Origin: Prostheceraeus crozeri
Taxonomy: Eukaryota > Platyhelminthes > Polycladida > Euryleptidae
Reading direction: 5' to 3'
DNA: 64,000 nucleotides
Assembly: GCA_907163375.1 (NCBI GenBank)
Contig: CAJQUW010006790.1
Span: 1-64,000, forward strand
In this document: one piece after another, positions 49,385 through 61,673 of the stretch
Numbering within the stretch: position 1 is the first letter of the stretch
How the letters are laid out: every line of letters starts with the position of its first letter
Made by a program: the position numbers and the translations under genes
The notes under the pieces: generated by a model
Seen by the model: the letters and a program-made list of their open reading frames with translations, nothing else
Databases searched by the model: none
What the model was told of the DNA's origin: nothing

Positions 49385-49600
49385 ATGACTGCGCTTTCTC
49401 TGCAGAGGTTGTCGGTAGAAGTTCAACGCTGTTCAACACGCTAACGATGTCTGCAGCGTGCGATCGATAATGGTATTTTTACTCTGCAGAGATTGCTAAA
49501 ATATCGTTTAACTATTTCATCTGTGACCTACATTCTGCCGAGTTGAACGAGATTTGGTTGTCATAGTTTCCAAGCTCTGTAGAGTCTGCGGAGTGGAAGT
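49385..49600. promoter_or_regulatory. Right subterminal CTCTGCAGAG copies
   Basis: Copies such as TCTCTGCAGAGG (about 49398), ACTCTGCAGAGA (about 49482) and GCTCTGTAGAGTC (about 49574) lie upstream of the MADF-BESS start and near the right TIR. They mirror the left array. Confidence 0.6.
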
Positions 49601-49615
49601 ATAAACCAACCTTAA

Positions 49616-52600
49616 AATTAACATGCAGAAGATATTGTTCAATCAATTGTTGTTGCTTATGTTCTTAAAAGAAATGTCACGTAAAGGCATCATCCAGCTT
49701 GCAAGTAGCATGAAAGAATTTGTATCTAATACGGTAATTATAAATTTAAAGGCGTGATCCAAGTTACCATGTGCTGTCTGAGTTGTAGGCTTGCCCCATT
49801 TCACGGTATTCATTATTAATATTTGAAATAGAACTTTGAAATAGTTCTTTATGTTGGAATTAGATATTTCACTACTAAAGTATTAAGGCTATCATGCAGA
49901 TTTACAAGCCACATAATGGCATATTATTAGCTTGCGTAGAGCTGTGCAATGAGTAGACCTATTAAATGTAGCCTATGTAGCTACGTGAATATTGATAAAT
50001 TTGACTACAGACGTAATTCCTACTCAACTGGTGTTAGTCAGCTACTGAAACAGGTGAATGAAAAAAAACATGTTATATAGATAACATCATTGTGTTTCGT
50101 AAGAATTGTAAGATTAAACAGATTGTTCACCAAATAGGCCAAATAGTGCTCTAGAGTTCTGGAAGCGATCAGTTTGTGATACGATATATGTTTATCTAAA
50201 AAATTGCTGATGGTGCGACATTTGCCCTTATACTGTGGTGAGTGTTGACGACAATGCAAATTATGCGGTCAATCAGCCAACTTCAATATTCATTATCATT
50301 AAAATTCTACGCTGGCCTACAGTTGATAGCAATCTAACAATGCGGCCCAAGTACAAGCACATAAACAAACCTTCACAATGTTGTCTGGTGGCCTATGCCA
50401 AAATTGGAAATCAATGCGGAAAAATTGTGGAACATGGTAAACCAGATGTTTAGATAAGTGAAAACATGCACTCAAAGCAAATATAGATATCACTTTATCT
50501 AGTTGCTAACTGTTGTGAAAGTGCACCATGCACCGCGATTATAAGAACATAATATTTTCTATTAACTGAAGGTCTCTTGTCTCCTGGCTTCAGAAGATGA
50601 GATGTATGCATCATAAAGTAAGGAGCCGAAGAGATTCCATAGAATATAATAATTTTATAAACAATATTTATTCACTAAGGAAGCATGCTTCAATCGATGT
50701 GACTATCATCAGTGGAAGATTACGAGCTTCAGATCTATACTTACTGGAATTATTGATTATGCTTACAACCAATGATCCTATCAGAGTCGCACAGTCCTCT
50801 TCTCTTGAATATTTATGTAAATGTGAACTCTACCCTCAGAGCTAAAGCGGGAAAACTCGGAGACATCTGTTGAAACGGAACAATGGACGCGTTAACGGAA
50901 ACCTTTCATCTGAAATTTCAATGCACATGCATCTCCAACATCTGTAATTTAAAATCTTGATGAAAAAAACTATAGAAAACAGCTTAGATTATTCGATAAT
51001 TCGATTAGGTGACGCATATAGCTAGTTCATAAAGTATCAAGAGATTAAAGATGAACTAAAAATGTCAGACCATGTTCAAAAGGCATGTTAAATGGGCACT
51101 GATAATGATTGCATTGACTGAGACATGCATGGCAATTGAATAACAACTGTATTGTGAATTTATAATTATTACACAAATTTTACTAACACGAATCACTAAA
51201 TTAAGTTAATCATTAGTTGATCAGTAAACATTTTTTAAAATACATTATAGCACTTAGTAAGTGCGTTCAAAGAGCACTGTATTTTATCAGTTTCTAAAAT
51301 GATAAATGACATGCATGAAGAGCCTCAAGTATTTCATGAAATCACATATTATGAAACTGTCTAGACAAGCTTGTCAAGTTCAAAATGCATTGAAGTTAAT
51401 ATTCAGTGGTTTTTGTACTCGGGAAGTTTCAATTTTCTATTGATGTATCTATTAAATCAGCCATCCATTCATTTTTATCGAAAGCTTGAAGTTTATTTCC
51501 CTTGCTTTGACCAAATTGATCGCTTTCGATGGATTAGAATTAATTGAACACGTGCAGGTACGACTATGTAATGAGAAATTAAAGATTTCGTGAATTTTGA
51601 ATAACTTATTATGCAGAAGCAGATCAATGATTTATTATAGCAGGAGAAACCAGGCACAATTGACCACAGGGGCCAGCGAAAAAACAACGTTCGTCTAACT
51701 ATCTAAATGATCAGCCAATATCTACCGGGTAATGATAAATTACCAATGTAGACAATTAAAATTTTCTCTTATAGATGAAGAAACTGAGTTTCTAGTCTTC
51801 GAGTCTCAGATTTTGCATGTTATTTTGCTTCGAGGGAGCTTTAACCTGCCAAGCCCCGGTTTTGCATTTCCAACACCACCGCAACTGACAATTATGAGCA
51901 CTGCTCGTCATTGCACAGTTGGATGAGTGCAGAGATTATGGGAACTTGTTGGTTGATAGAATCATTTCATAACAACACTGCTCGTCATCGGTGATCAGGG
52001 AATTATCCCTTTACTGGTTCTGAGCATTATAATTCAACGTAACAAAGTGCGTCAAGGTAACTAAATTTAAAAAATTAACAAGCGAACGACAGCATGATTT
52101 TTAGAAAGTGCAAAAGATTATTTAAAAGAAAATTTTATATCGTAGAAAGTTTAAGAAATTAAAATACTTACTAGAAGAACAAACAACGATTATCTTCTCA
52201 TCATGTGAAATGAATTGGCGAGTAAGCCGGTCGGTCAAAATTATGATTAAGGTCTTATATTGAAAAGATTCTATTTAACAGTCTGCCCATTCAGATGATA
52301 AGAGGACAGGTCTGTCTGCAATCATAACATCAGATCTAGCTAGCACAACATGATTACGCTATCTAAAATCTACCAGGTGTGTGAGAGAATTAACATTGGT
52401 TCTTTAATCTTGAGCTAGAAATGAAATACTACAAAATATGCATACAAATCATATGACTAATTAAACGAGGTCATCAACAGGAACTTGGTCAGGACGATCG
52501 TGCTTAAACGCTAAATCCTGGACGCTCAAACCCAACCAAGTTACTTTAAATACTTATTTAGCTATAGATCGAACATCCCAAACATTATCCATATTATGCA

Positions 52601-54037
52601 CCAAAACATTTTGTCTGCAATCAGTCTGAGTCGATCAAGTTCGATAAGGAAGCATTCATTTTTGAAATTTCAGCCTTTTAAGTTCTCAATCCATTAGCAC
52701 CGAGTGCACCCTATTTCATAAATTTCAACCCGAAGTTTTGACCTTAGATTGGGCAAAAAAAGTTACCAAGTGAAAGAAGAGATCAACGCGATTCTAGTGG
52801 TGTCACTTCCAACCCCGTGTAATGCCTAGAGCGCAGCAAATTGCGCTTGATTTCTTTTAACTTTTGGGTATTTTTCGGTCATGAATGGGTTAAAGGCGGT
52901 AATTAAAATGAATGTAATGATTAAGCCTCTACCATCCAATTTGGCATGATGCTAAATCATTTGTGAAGATTTTCGATTGGTTTTATTAAGGAGTTGATAA
53001 GAGATTAGCGGTAAGCACATGCAACAGTCAAACCTCGCAGTAATGCAACTCACGTCTACGTGTATATGAGCTACACAATCTTTGCTTATAACACGTTGAC
53101 AATTTTGATGACTTAATTGTCACAAAATTGTTGGAGTATTTTATTCTGTAGGGCGCCCGAGTTTTCTTTCAAGTGTATTTTGATGAGCTCTGGTCGGCTG
53201 TAGAGATTTCTGTGTGTTGCTGAATCTCTCAATGACAGCAATTATTAAAACATTCATCCTTTTAGAAGAATTAATTGATTATTAATCCTATTAATTGACT
53301 TTAAATTTATATTTTTCTAGTTTAATATCGTTGAATGGTCAGGTATGCCTTGATATCCCTGCTTTATCGCTGTTGATCGCCGTTAATGAGCATTTCATTC
53401 CTCGTGTTCTCTTAAATATGAAATTCTTGAAACTGGACTTTCCCGAGAGATGAAACATCTGGTTAAGGTTGCAAGTAATCAAAAATGTTCAATTGTCTTT
53501 TAGAATATTGAATATAAAAAATAGTGGTTAAGGATATATCAAAACTCTCAATTCATTTACAAATATGTTCAAAACTTCAATCACATGACTTTACAAAAGC
53601 ACTTTACAAAAAGACAAAACAAATATTTGTTTGTAACAAAAAAGGAGATCTTTGCATCACTTACAAATCTGCAAAAATAATATTTACCATCAATATCACA
53701 ATTCACTTAACAGTGTTTAAAATTCACAAACTCGAGCTGAGCTTAAAATTTACAATTAACAAACAAATCAAGTATAATGAACGTCATGTTGTGAAGAGAA
53801 ATCGGTTACGCATGGAAAGTAAGGTAAGTTTCTTCAGAGCACAACGCTTAAATTCAGCTTCAACACTACACTGAAAATTGACTAACTTAGAAGTCGCTAG
53901 TATGATGCCGTAATATTTACAATATTGACATTGAAATCTAGAGGAATCCACTTACTGCAGTTAATAAAGTTCTCAAAAATTGAAGGAATAAAATGTAACA
54001 AAATTATAATCAGTTCTCAATTTTTACCTTGAATTGT
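49616..54037. other. Gene-free stretch
   Basis: No convincing gene. A 116-codon Lys-rich frame at 53524-53874 ends near a splice-donor-like AAG|GTAAGT (53823), but has no motif and AT-biased composition, so I do not call it. The last part may hold the 3' UTR of the bHLH gene. Confidence 0.4.
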
Positions 54038-54523
54038 CTATTTTTCGTAGTAGCAATTTGAATTGTAATTCCATACAGTGTCCGTTGTATCATGCACTGG
54101 GTCACACACAGGAACCATCTTTAAGTCATTTGATTCCCTTGAATCAACATAAGTAAGTGAATAATTTTCTCCAGAAAAAGTCGCTGATTTATCTTCAGCC
54201 AGCTTCTCCATCAGCGTCTCTATGTACGTCTGGGCCATCTGCAAAGTTTCAAACTTCGATAGCGGACGATCACGACCAATTTTGGGAATCACCTCTCGAA
54301 GAGCGTCAAATGCTACGTTCAGACTATGCATACGTCGTCGTTCACGGTCATTCGCCGCACTTCTGCGCTTCGCCAAGACATCCTTGCTGATGGGTTGACG
54401 ACGTCTACGGCCTCGATGCTTTACATCACCAGGAGATTGTTGCTGGAAGCATGACAGTTGCTGCTGATGTTGCGGAGTCAGGAAAGAGAAAGGGTCGGAG
54501 TCAGTCACTTCTGCAGTTCTCAT
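54038..54523 (-). CDS. Atonal-family bHLH transcription factor
   Basis: 161 residues in one exon, as usual for atonal-type genes. A Gln-rich N-terminus and a basic RGRRRRQ patch precede the bHLH domain (about 52-108): basic region [13 protein letters not shown], helix 1 [15 protein letters not shown], loop [10 protein letters not shown], helix 2 [32 protein letters not shown] is diagnostic of the Atonal/Neurogenin/NeuroD superfamily, closest to Atonal/ATOH1. DNA-contact residues Asn58, Glu61 and Arg64 are kept. The basic region has Asp at the position usually Ala (ANDRERRR for ANARERRR). Atonal proteins pair with E proteins on E-boxes to specify sensory neurons. The start ATG 54523 has G at -3. 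Exact orthology is uncertain. Confidence 0.92.
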   Translation of the reverse strand: MRTAEVTDSDPFSFLTPQHQQQLSCFQQQSPGDVKHRGRRRRQPISKDVLAKRRSAANDRERRRMHSLNVAFDALREVIPKIGRDRPLSKFETLQMAQTYIETLMEKLAEDKSATFSGENYSLTYVDSRESNDLKMVPVCDPVHDTTDTVWNYNSNCYYEK

Positions 54524-54589
54524 GTCTTCTCAGAAAGGACAGTGAAGAATTTAATAATGTCAGTGTAAAGAGAATCTTCTTTTTGTCTG

Positions 54590-54850
54590 TCACGGCATGA
54601 CAGCTTGCCCCTCGACCTCTTGTCGGTATTGTTATGCGGCAGCGAATCGCGTGTGATTCCTTTGTAATTAGGCAGCAATGTGTTTCTTTCTTGGCTTTTG
54701 ATGGGTTACTCAAAAATCGCTCTGCGCCTGACTGCTGGCGTCAGAGCTCTGCTCGTTGCCGACTCCGCGGCGGGTACTTGTGTCTATGGTGTTTACACTG
54801 TCACCACACCGCACGTGGTCAATAAGAGGTCAATTGGTCCCAAGTTGATG
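54590..54850 (-). promoter_or_regulatory. GC-richer upstream region of the bHLH gene with E-boxes
   Basis: Directly upstream of the start the base composition rises sharply (for example CTCCGCGGCGGG near 54763-54775), unlike the AT-rich surroundings. Two E-boxes are near each other: CACGTG at about 54812 and CAATTG at about 54831. Atonal-class genes are often autoregulated through E-boxes. The promoter assignment is inference from position and composition. Confidence 0.45.
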
Positions 54851-55776
54851 ATAAAATAGTGAGAAGACGCTTTATCAAGTCTATCGTCAAATGATGAATC
54901 TGGAATTTAAGTTTGCATTTACTTGACGTTTGGGGAATACCTAAACAATTGTAGGAATTTATTACTTCAATCAAAGCTAATGTTGCTGACTTGGTAATAG
55001 TCAATTAATTATTTAAAGAAGTCATGAAAAGTTGCAAATTTGTTTATTTTTATATCGTTGGACTGTTGCTTGTTAGTCATCAGTATTGAGAAAGTCAACC
55101 AAAAAGTGACTTCATTGCCTTCCCACTTGCTAGCGGTTTTAGCATCACCCGAAACGTCGTGATGCTCATTCTCAATTATTATATATTTTCAGTACATTAC
55201 TTCTGATTTAGAGTGGCACTTTTATTGTCATTATTTATAGACACGGATTTATGATAATAACTTGACACTCATTGCTACAGTGAAAATTAAATCATATTGC
55301 CATGATGAAAAAATGACCCATGTAGCCCAGATACTTGCCATCACGTAAAAGTGGTTTCCACAATGTAGGCTACAAAAAGATATTTGATTTCACCCAAACT
55401 AGCGTATTATGGAGCACAATCAAATAGTTTTCAGTGCTGCATGTAAACGCCTGCGAATTTTTTTTTATAAGATTATTGTCTGCATTTCCATTCCATTCCG
55501 CTTTATATAAGGAGAAATCGTAATAGTCCTCAGAAAAACCTATGAGTTATTGATAATCCCGGAATTGTTATTATTTCACTTTTATCCATGTGCGGCAAGA
55601 TACGTTTAAGCAAGTGTTATATGACCTTAACTACCGTTTTATTCAACATCAGGTTGAATTTAGAGCGAGAAGCTCATGCCTACTCGTAAGAAAAAGAACT
55701 CAGAGTTTATTGATAATTTTATTAAGCAGGTTTGTGGTAAATTACTAATTTCACTTTATTTTAATCCTTGATATCA
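54851..55776. other. Gene-free stretch
   Basis: AT-rich, no recognisable gene or repeat. A CACCCGAAACGTCGTGATGC phrase near 55148 resembles Penelope-type terminal words, but nothing else supports that. Confidence 0.35.
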
Positions 55777-56340
55777 GGGGCCGGCAACCTACACCCGCGA
55801 ACCTTCTGTTGCGGCCCGCGGCTCCTTTTCAAAGTTGCCGTCATGTGCAATACATGCCGTCTATACACGCCTTCAGTATTTGTAAAAGTGATAACTTACT
55901 TTGGTCTTTTCCACGTTGAACGTGTCAGACGATTGACGCCCCTGCAGATCGCAATCCAATTCTCAATTTTGGTTCAGAGCTCGGATAATCGACTTGTGAC
56001 CATATTTTCCTTGCTGCTTCTTCTGCCTTCGACCTTCGAAAAGATCTCTTCGTCCAGTCATCTTCTCTTCTCACATTGTGGCTATGTCACTGCAGCCTTC
56101 TTCTTCGCAGAACATCGGAAATGCCATCGAGATTCATCTTCTTCCTGAGGTCTTCACTCCTGTATCCATCCATCAATCACATATCGCATTTTCGCTTCAC
56201 CAATGCCTATTCTGTTCCTTCATGGCCCACTTCTGATTCCCATACCAGAGCTGGAACTCGGCCGCTTCTTTCGGTCCGGACCCGCATTGACTTCAAAATA
56301 TCAGACCCGGATGAACTTTTTATCTGGGCCCGGGTGACAT
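55777..56340 (+). mobile_element. hAT-type terminus and probable relic
   Basis: From 55777 the sequence reads CAGGGGCCGGCAACCTACAC followed by GCGGCCCGCGGCTCC, the characteristic start of Charlie/ZMYM1-like hAT elements. Whether the element extends to the GC-rich patch CTGGGCCCGGGTGA near 56330 is a guess. No transposase part or matching right TIR was identified. Confidence 0.6.
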
Positions 56341-56663
56341 GATTTATCAATGGGCGCACTTTGCCACCCTTAATGAAAATATCGATTGCGTTAGTTGAGT
56401 GCGATCGCCTCAAAATCATTCTAAGAAGCTGAATATTGATTGCATTATTGAATGCTGCACGGTCCATACACCATCTGTAAGAAAAATTGATTATGTTTAA
56501 AAAAATCACAGATGGCATCATCCGTAATTTGATTTGTTGACTGTTAAAGTTTATGCGGCAGACAAAAGCTGGGTCATGTACAACAGCAAACATATTTATA
56601 ATTTTATATTTTTGATCAGAAACTCATTTTTTTTAATTTTTCAATCATGTAAGTTAACTCCTT

Positions 56664-57511
56664 CTATAGAGTAGGTATATTAGGTAGAGTAGCAACTCAG
56701 CATTTATTAAATCCCCAATGTGTATATAGTTTCGATTTCATTAAATGAACATGAGTCGAGACCCAGTACCACATGTGAGATATGCAAATTTATACACTTT
56801 TGGAGAAATATAAACGAATTTGACTGATAGTGATAGCAATACAGATTAAGGAATAGTATTCCACAAATCCTCCATGTCATGTCAATTTGGAGAGGCAACC
56901 TAGTTCGTTAAATTAGCAATTAGATGGGTTACCATTACTAATAGCTCAGCTTTATTATAATAAGATTATTTTCTTAAGCGTGAGCATATCACAAACTGCC
57001 AATAAAAGAGCAAAACATCATAATCAAGGAAGCTGATCATAATTAACTAAAAAAGATGCTAAAGGATCCACATTACTATTCAGATTCAAGAAATGACGCC
57101 TTGTGAATCATAAAATCATGCCGCTGAAAATTGAATGAAAACATGACATCTCAGCTAAGAAGCACAATGACATCTCAACTTTTCCTTAAAGACTTGCAGG
57201 GACTTCCATTATAATGTAGTTCATGAAATTTCCGAGATCATGAACTTAATTTCCACTTAATTAAGATGCTTGTTAGCGAATATTCATTCCATCTGATATC
57301 CAACCTGTTTAATACTACTTGTAAAGGGGATTCATGTCGGTACTCGGTAGTATATAAATTTGCAAAAGTTTAGCATTTTAAAGACTGCTCAAATAATTTT
57401 TCGACCGCAGGAACGTAATCTCCGAAAAAACTGAATCTTTCATATAAAATTTTCACTGTATTCAGATACTTTTTTGAGTCGACACTCTACCTATATACAC
57501 TTAACTCTATG
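56664..57511 (-). mobile_element. 848-bp TIR element, copy 2, with 8-bp target duplication
   Basis: This is an inverted copy of 33074-33916 along its whole length, including CTTAAGCGTGAGCATATC, ATATGCAAATTT and GAGTCGACACTCTACC parts. Flanks are ACTCCTTC and ACTCCTCC, an 8-bp target duplication with one mismatch. The two copies differ by many substitutions, so both are old. No coding capacity. Confidence 0.8.
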
Positions 57512-58139
57512 ACTCCTCCCATTGGTTTTGAAAAATTAAGTGTAAAATTGTTGAATTGTGTTGCATGCGAAGCAGAAAGTGGCAGAAGGCATTCGTCCAA
57601 ATCGCGTTTTCTTTCATAGAATGATTTTAAGCAGACCCTCGGCTAGATTGTCTCTTCCATTGTGTTGAATCACAGTGATGTTGCAAATATAGCAAATTAG
57701 AAAGTACAAAGTTGAGTTATGTGCTATCTCCAGAAAGATGCCTGCAGATTACAATTCATTCATTCCTTCTTTTGTAGCATATAATTTGATTGTTCTGTTT
57801 ACACCTATGGATAGGCATTGAAGGAGACCACATTTAAAGTGATCAACAGGGACAAAAGCATGACTGGGAATCATTCTTTTGTGCTATTTATCAGCATATA
57901 TATATAATATTATCATTGCCATGCCTCATTGTCATCTCTTTCGGATATCTATTGCTGAGAGTATCTCAACAAGTATCTCGCATCTGGAAGACTTCTGCGC
58001 TAACACCTTTCCTCAAGTGCTCCTCTCTAAGTTTAGATGACATCTGTCCGATCAGTATTTTGCCAGTACCTGTGAACAGTCTCGAGACGTTTGTTCTGCA
58101 TTCTGTTAGAGAGCGACGTATTCAATTTTCTGGCCAGTG
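57512..58139. other. Gene-free stretch
   Basis: No supported gene. A 91-codon frame at 57916-58191 contains WKTSALTPFLK and DDICPISILPV, which loosely resemble the WK...TPVPK and LRPISILP motif order of a LINE reverse transcriptase, so a tiny RT relic is possible. Confidence 0.35.
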
Positions 58140-58319
58140 CATTCAAATTATGTTACATTTACATACTCTTAATGTTGTAATGATTGACTAAACAATTTAT
58201 TCTAGATTGGATGTCGTCAACGGTCGACTGCATGGATCAAATTACATTAACCGCCCTGCCGGCCGGCCAGTCTCCAAAATATGCGGCCGGGACCGGGCCG
58301 GCGGCCCGTTGCAACCCTG
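58140..58319 (-). mobile_element. GC-cored interspersed repeat, copy 2
   Basis: Same family as 39608-39819 and the same orientation. On the minus strand it begins CAGGGTTGCAACGGGCC at 58319, has a GGCCG-rich core and ends with the shared ATGTAAATGTAACATAATTT. The GC core differs in several places from copy 1, which suggests CpG decay. Confidence 0.65.
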
Positions 58320-61300
58320 GAGAGCACACTTCCCATTCGCAAATGCAGAAATTTGAGAAACCTCAGTACAGTTCCTTTTTCAGTTAATCAACGGCAAATT
58401 CTTAGCTCAGTTCCGCGACAGTCGCTGATCAGCAGGGATTGATGGTGTGAAGTACTGGATTTTTGATGGGATACTAAATAAGGTCGATAAGCACATTATC
58501 TGCGTAAAATTCTAGAAGCACACATAATATGCCGTATTGCAAAATGACCGGAAAAGAACTGAGCGGTTTACGCCAAATTAAAATGAATGGCGAGTTGAGT
58601 GAACTATCAAAATCGCCAAATGAACGAGGAACTGAGCTAACTGAAAATGGCCTCGTTCGAATGCACTGGCTATGCCAAGCATCGGTTGACTTCAAACTCA
58701 TCTACTCTGTGTGCACTGATTTCTTTGAAAGATTAGATGACATATTGGATATTAGATATTCAAAGCGCTCATTGCTGAAGTGTCTCTTATCAGAGAACCC
58801 ACGAATTTCTATGGTCAGATTGCAGGCAGGCCTATCAAATGAAAAGTACATAACTTGAAATCAATTTTTCTCCGTGATAAATTCGCCAAATGGAAATATT
58901 ATTCATACCGCTCGACTCTTGACGATCTAAATTTACTGACTGTCCACGTTTAATGTGGTGTCAATCCTCTTGTTCGTCAGAATTCAGGCTTGAAGTTGCT
59001 GTACGGTTAATTGAAAATTGATCTTCGTGCCCCTCGAGACTAGTTCTGGCCTTGACCATCACTGAGGAACGTCATTTCTAGATCAAACATGCAGACAAGG
59101 CAATTTATCTCTGTGATGTCTAGATACAGTGCTGGTAGATGGCTCTGACGATTTGATCTTGGTTGGTGTCGCTTGTTCATCAACCACGCTGGAAGATGTT
59201 CGTCTACACAATTACACTTGAATAAAAAAATGATTTCAAACGAACAGTTGAGTGGCAGAATGTCTATTAGAGAACGCATCGGGATTCTTCTTGTACCAAC
59301 GGCAATGAGGACAACTTTGGAGCGATCGCTGGATTTGCGACACTGACTTTGCCTGAAACTTCATTCGAAAATCGCACTATCAGACTAGCACGGATATCCC
59401 ACTTGCTTCGGTTCGCTGTACTTGTCGAGGAAGGACATGTACATGTATGCTATGCGGACAAAGTTAAAGAAATATAAGCCAGGCCAGAGAGATTTTCTAA
59501 ACAAGTAAGTGGAAAAACTATCGTCATACTTAACCATGTTGCCGTCGAAGATAGCTAATAAATCGATGAAAATAAAATAAAACTATTATAAATGTCACAA
59601 TGCCTTATTTTTGTCCAAAAGCAGTCAGTGATAACACTCTCATTACTATGGCATTGACTATTGACTTGAACTCTCTTTTATTACGCATGTAATCGTTTTA
59701 TGATTCTGTTTCTGTAAATACGATGCATCCATCAATGGACAAGAGAGTCGTTGAAAGGCCTCGCGGAGTTTCCTTCTAAGATGAAACAGTAGATTTTGCA
59801 TATTTTCCATATACAATTTCCGTATACTTGCCAATGAATATTGATATCAATTCAACACGAAAATAATGTAACTGCAAACTCATGAATTACGAAATTGGAC
59901 TACTTAATTCAATTTCAAGCAGAAAGTCCTCGACACAATGACATCTTGGAGCATATCCTATGTTCTTAGAACTTCAACTTTGGGGATAATTCAAGGGAGT
60001 AATTTAAGTTTTTCTTGCGTTACCTCCATATTCGAATTAAGACACGACACGGTCAAAAACAATTTCGAAGGATCCAGGAGACGGAAGATGCCAAAGTTAA
60101 ACAACTACCCTAGTGGAGAATCCTGTAAATAAATAGGTAATTAAAAGTCATGAACGAATGAATACAAATCAATAACTAGGACAGAGTAGGGATTGAAATA
60201 CGAATAAAGGCTAGCCGACCCAACTTAAGACGGGAAGGGAAATAAATTAAAACTTAAAATCAATTTTATTTCTACAATCTTAGAACTAAAATGAGAGTTC
60301 GTCATGAACTTCACGAGAAGCTAACTTAGAAATAACAAATGGTGAAAAATAAGAAACCTGAGAAACCAAAATTACGTTTGCTATGTATGGAGTCATCAGG
60401 GAGGAACCATGTGGCTGCATGAAGCAAGGTTTACGCCCCTAACCTCCAACCTATACCACATGGCAGGGCCAGGCCAACCACATCGAATGCACGATATGGA
60501 AGGTCTCTCCAAGCCTGAGGAAACATAGCAGAACCTAACTGAAAATATTTTTTTTGGAATTTTTGAGGACAAAAGGAAGCAAATGAATCTGGAAAAGGTT
60601 TTTAGTCCAACATACCAATGATGGAAGGCATCTGGCGGGGCGAAAAACAACCAAACTTATAAACGAGGAACCTATTCTTGGAGAAGGACTTTATGCAAGA
60701 ATTAACTGGCAGATTAACCTTACAACCCCTTCCTTATTGTAATAGGAGCATAATCTAGCGATAATTCGTGCCATATACAATCTCTTTGAAGATTTCATAA
60801 TCGATCAAGCAGATGAAGGAACTGCTTATGACTATACAATAGGACAGCAAAGATGGAATGATCGATAGTGATGCTTAGTGGCATCAGATGAACCGGGAGA
60901 CAGTGAGAGGTTATTTGAGGACGACGAAGGTACTTCGAGGTAAGATGGATAGTTAGATAAATTAGTTAGTGAGTAATGAACAACACTTGCACTTCATGCA
61001 GAACAACAGAAAGTGTGATATATTTGAGATGTGCTCTGCTGATCCTTTGATAATGCTCCTCCATGCTATTATTTTGTAATTTGAGGATTTTCGAATTATT
61101 TACAAGTTCATTGGAAATCTTGGGCATGTCAATAAATGTCTTGAAACAAGAATGCAAGAAACTTTCAAGCGCTTACGTGCCTCAAAAATCCATGTTGATG
61201 CTATGATTCAATGATATTAAAATTGATATGAAAGCCAGAAGCTGCAATTAATCATTATTGTGATTGTGATCTCTAATATTTCGGTTTCACATTTCGTATC

Positions 61301-61673
61301 AGGGATATGAAAAAGTAGAAAAGCTATATGAAGACAGCAGAGAAATATAAAATTCAAAAGGCAATGAGTTCAGTAATAGCAAAACAATCAAAGAAATATA
61401 AAGTCCCGAAGCTTCTATCCTTCATCTCTTGAGTTCAAGGGCTGGACATATATTTTCTATGAAAATGGCTCCTCTTAGTCGTTTATCGGCAGTGTGGGAA
61501 GGATCTTGGTTCTTATTATATCTGTATTACATTGTCGTAGACATAGTCGGACAATTAGAGATGAGCTGCGTTGAGCTGATTAAAGGCCTAAATATATTTA
61601 AGAAATATATGCCTACATAATATATTCTGAAAATCAAAAAAATCTAAGTTCCGCATGCTACAAAATATGTATA
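58320..61673. other. Gene-free stretch
   Basis: No convincing gene. The 109-codon frame at 58529-58858 has no recognised motif. Sequence is ordinary AT-rich DNA. Confidence 0.4.

Larger units (their letters stand above)
46760..49612 (+). mobile_element. Complete PIF/Harbinger DNA transposon
   Basis: The element starts AGGTTGGTTTATACTT and ends with the inverse AAGTATAAACCAACCT. The 3-bp target duplication TAA flanks it (46757-46759 and 49613-49615), as typical of PIF/Harbinger. It carries a plus-strand DDE transposase (46946-48136) and a convergent, spliced MADF-BESS gene on the minus strand (49371-48366). Subterminal copies of CTCTGYAGAG lie at both ends. The size (2853 bp) and two-gene plan match autonomous Harbinger elements. 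Confidence 0.93.

Noticed and set aside
53524-53874. 116-residue Lys-rich frame with a donor-like AAG|GTAAGT
   Set aside because: No recognisable domain, low complexity, no acceptor upstream.
55768-56342. Two overlapping plus-strand frames after the hAT end
   Set aside because: No transposase motifs; composition follows the pyrimidine-rich sequence.
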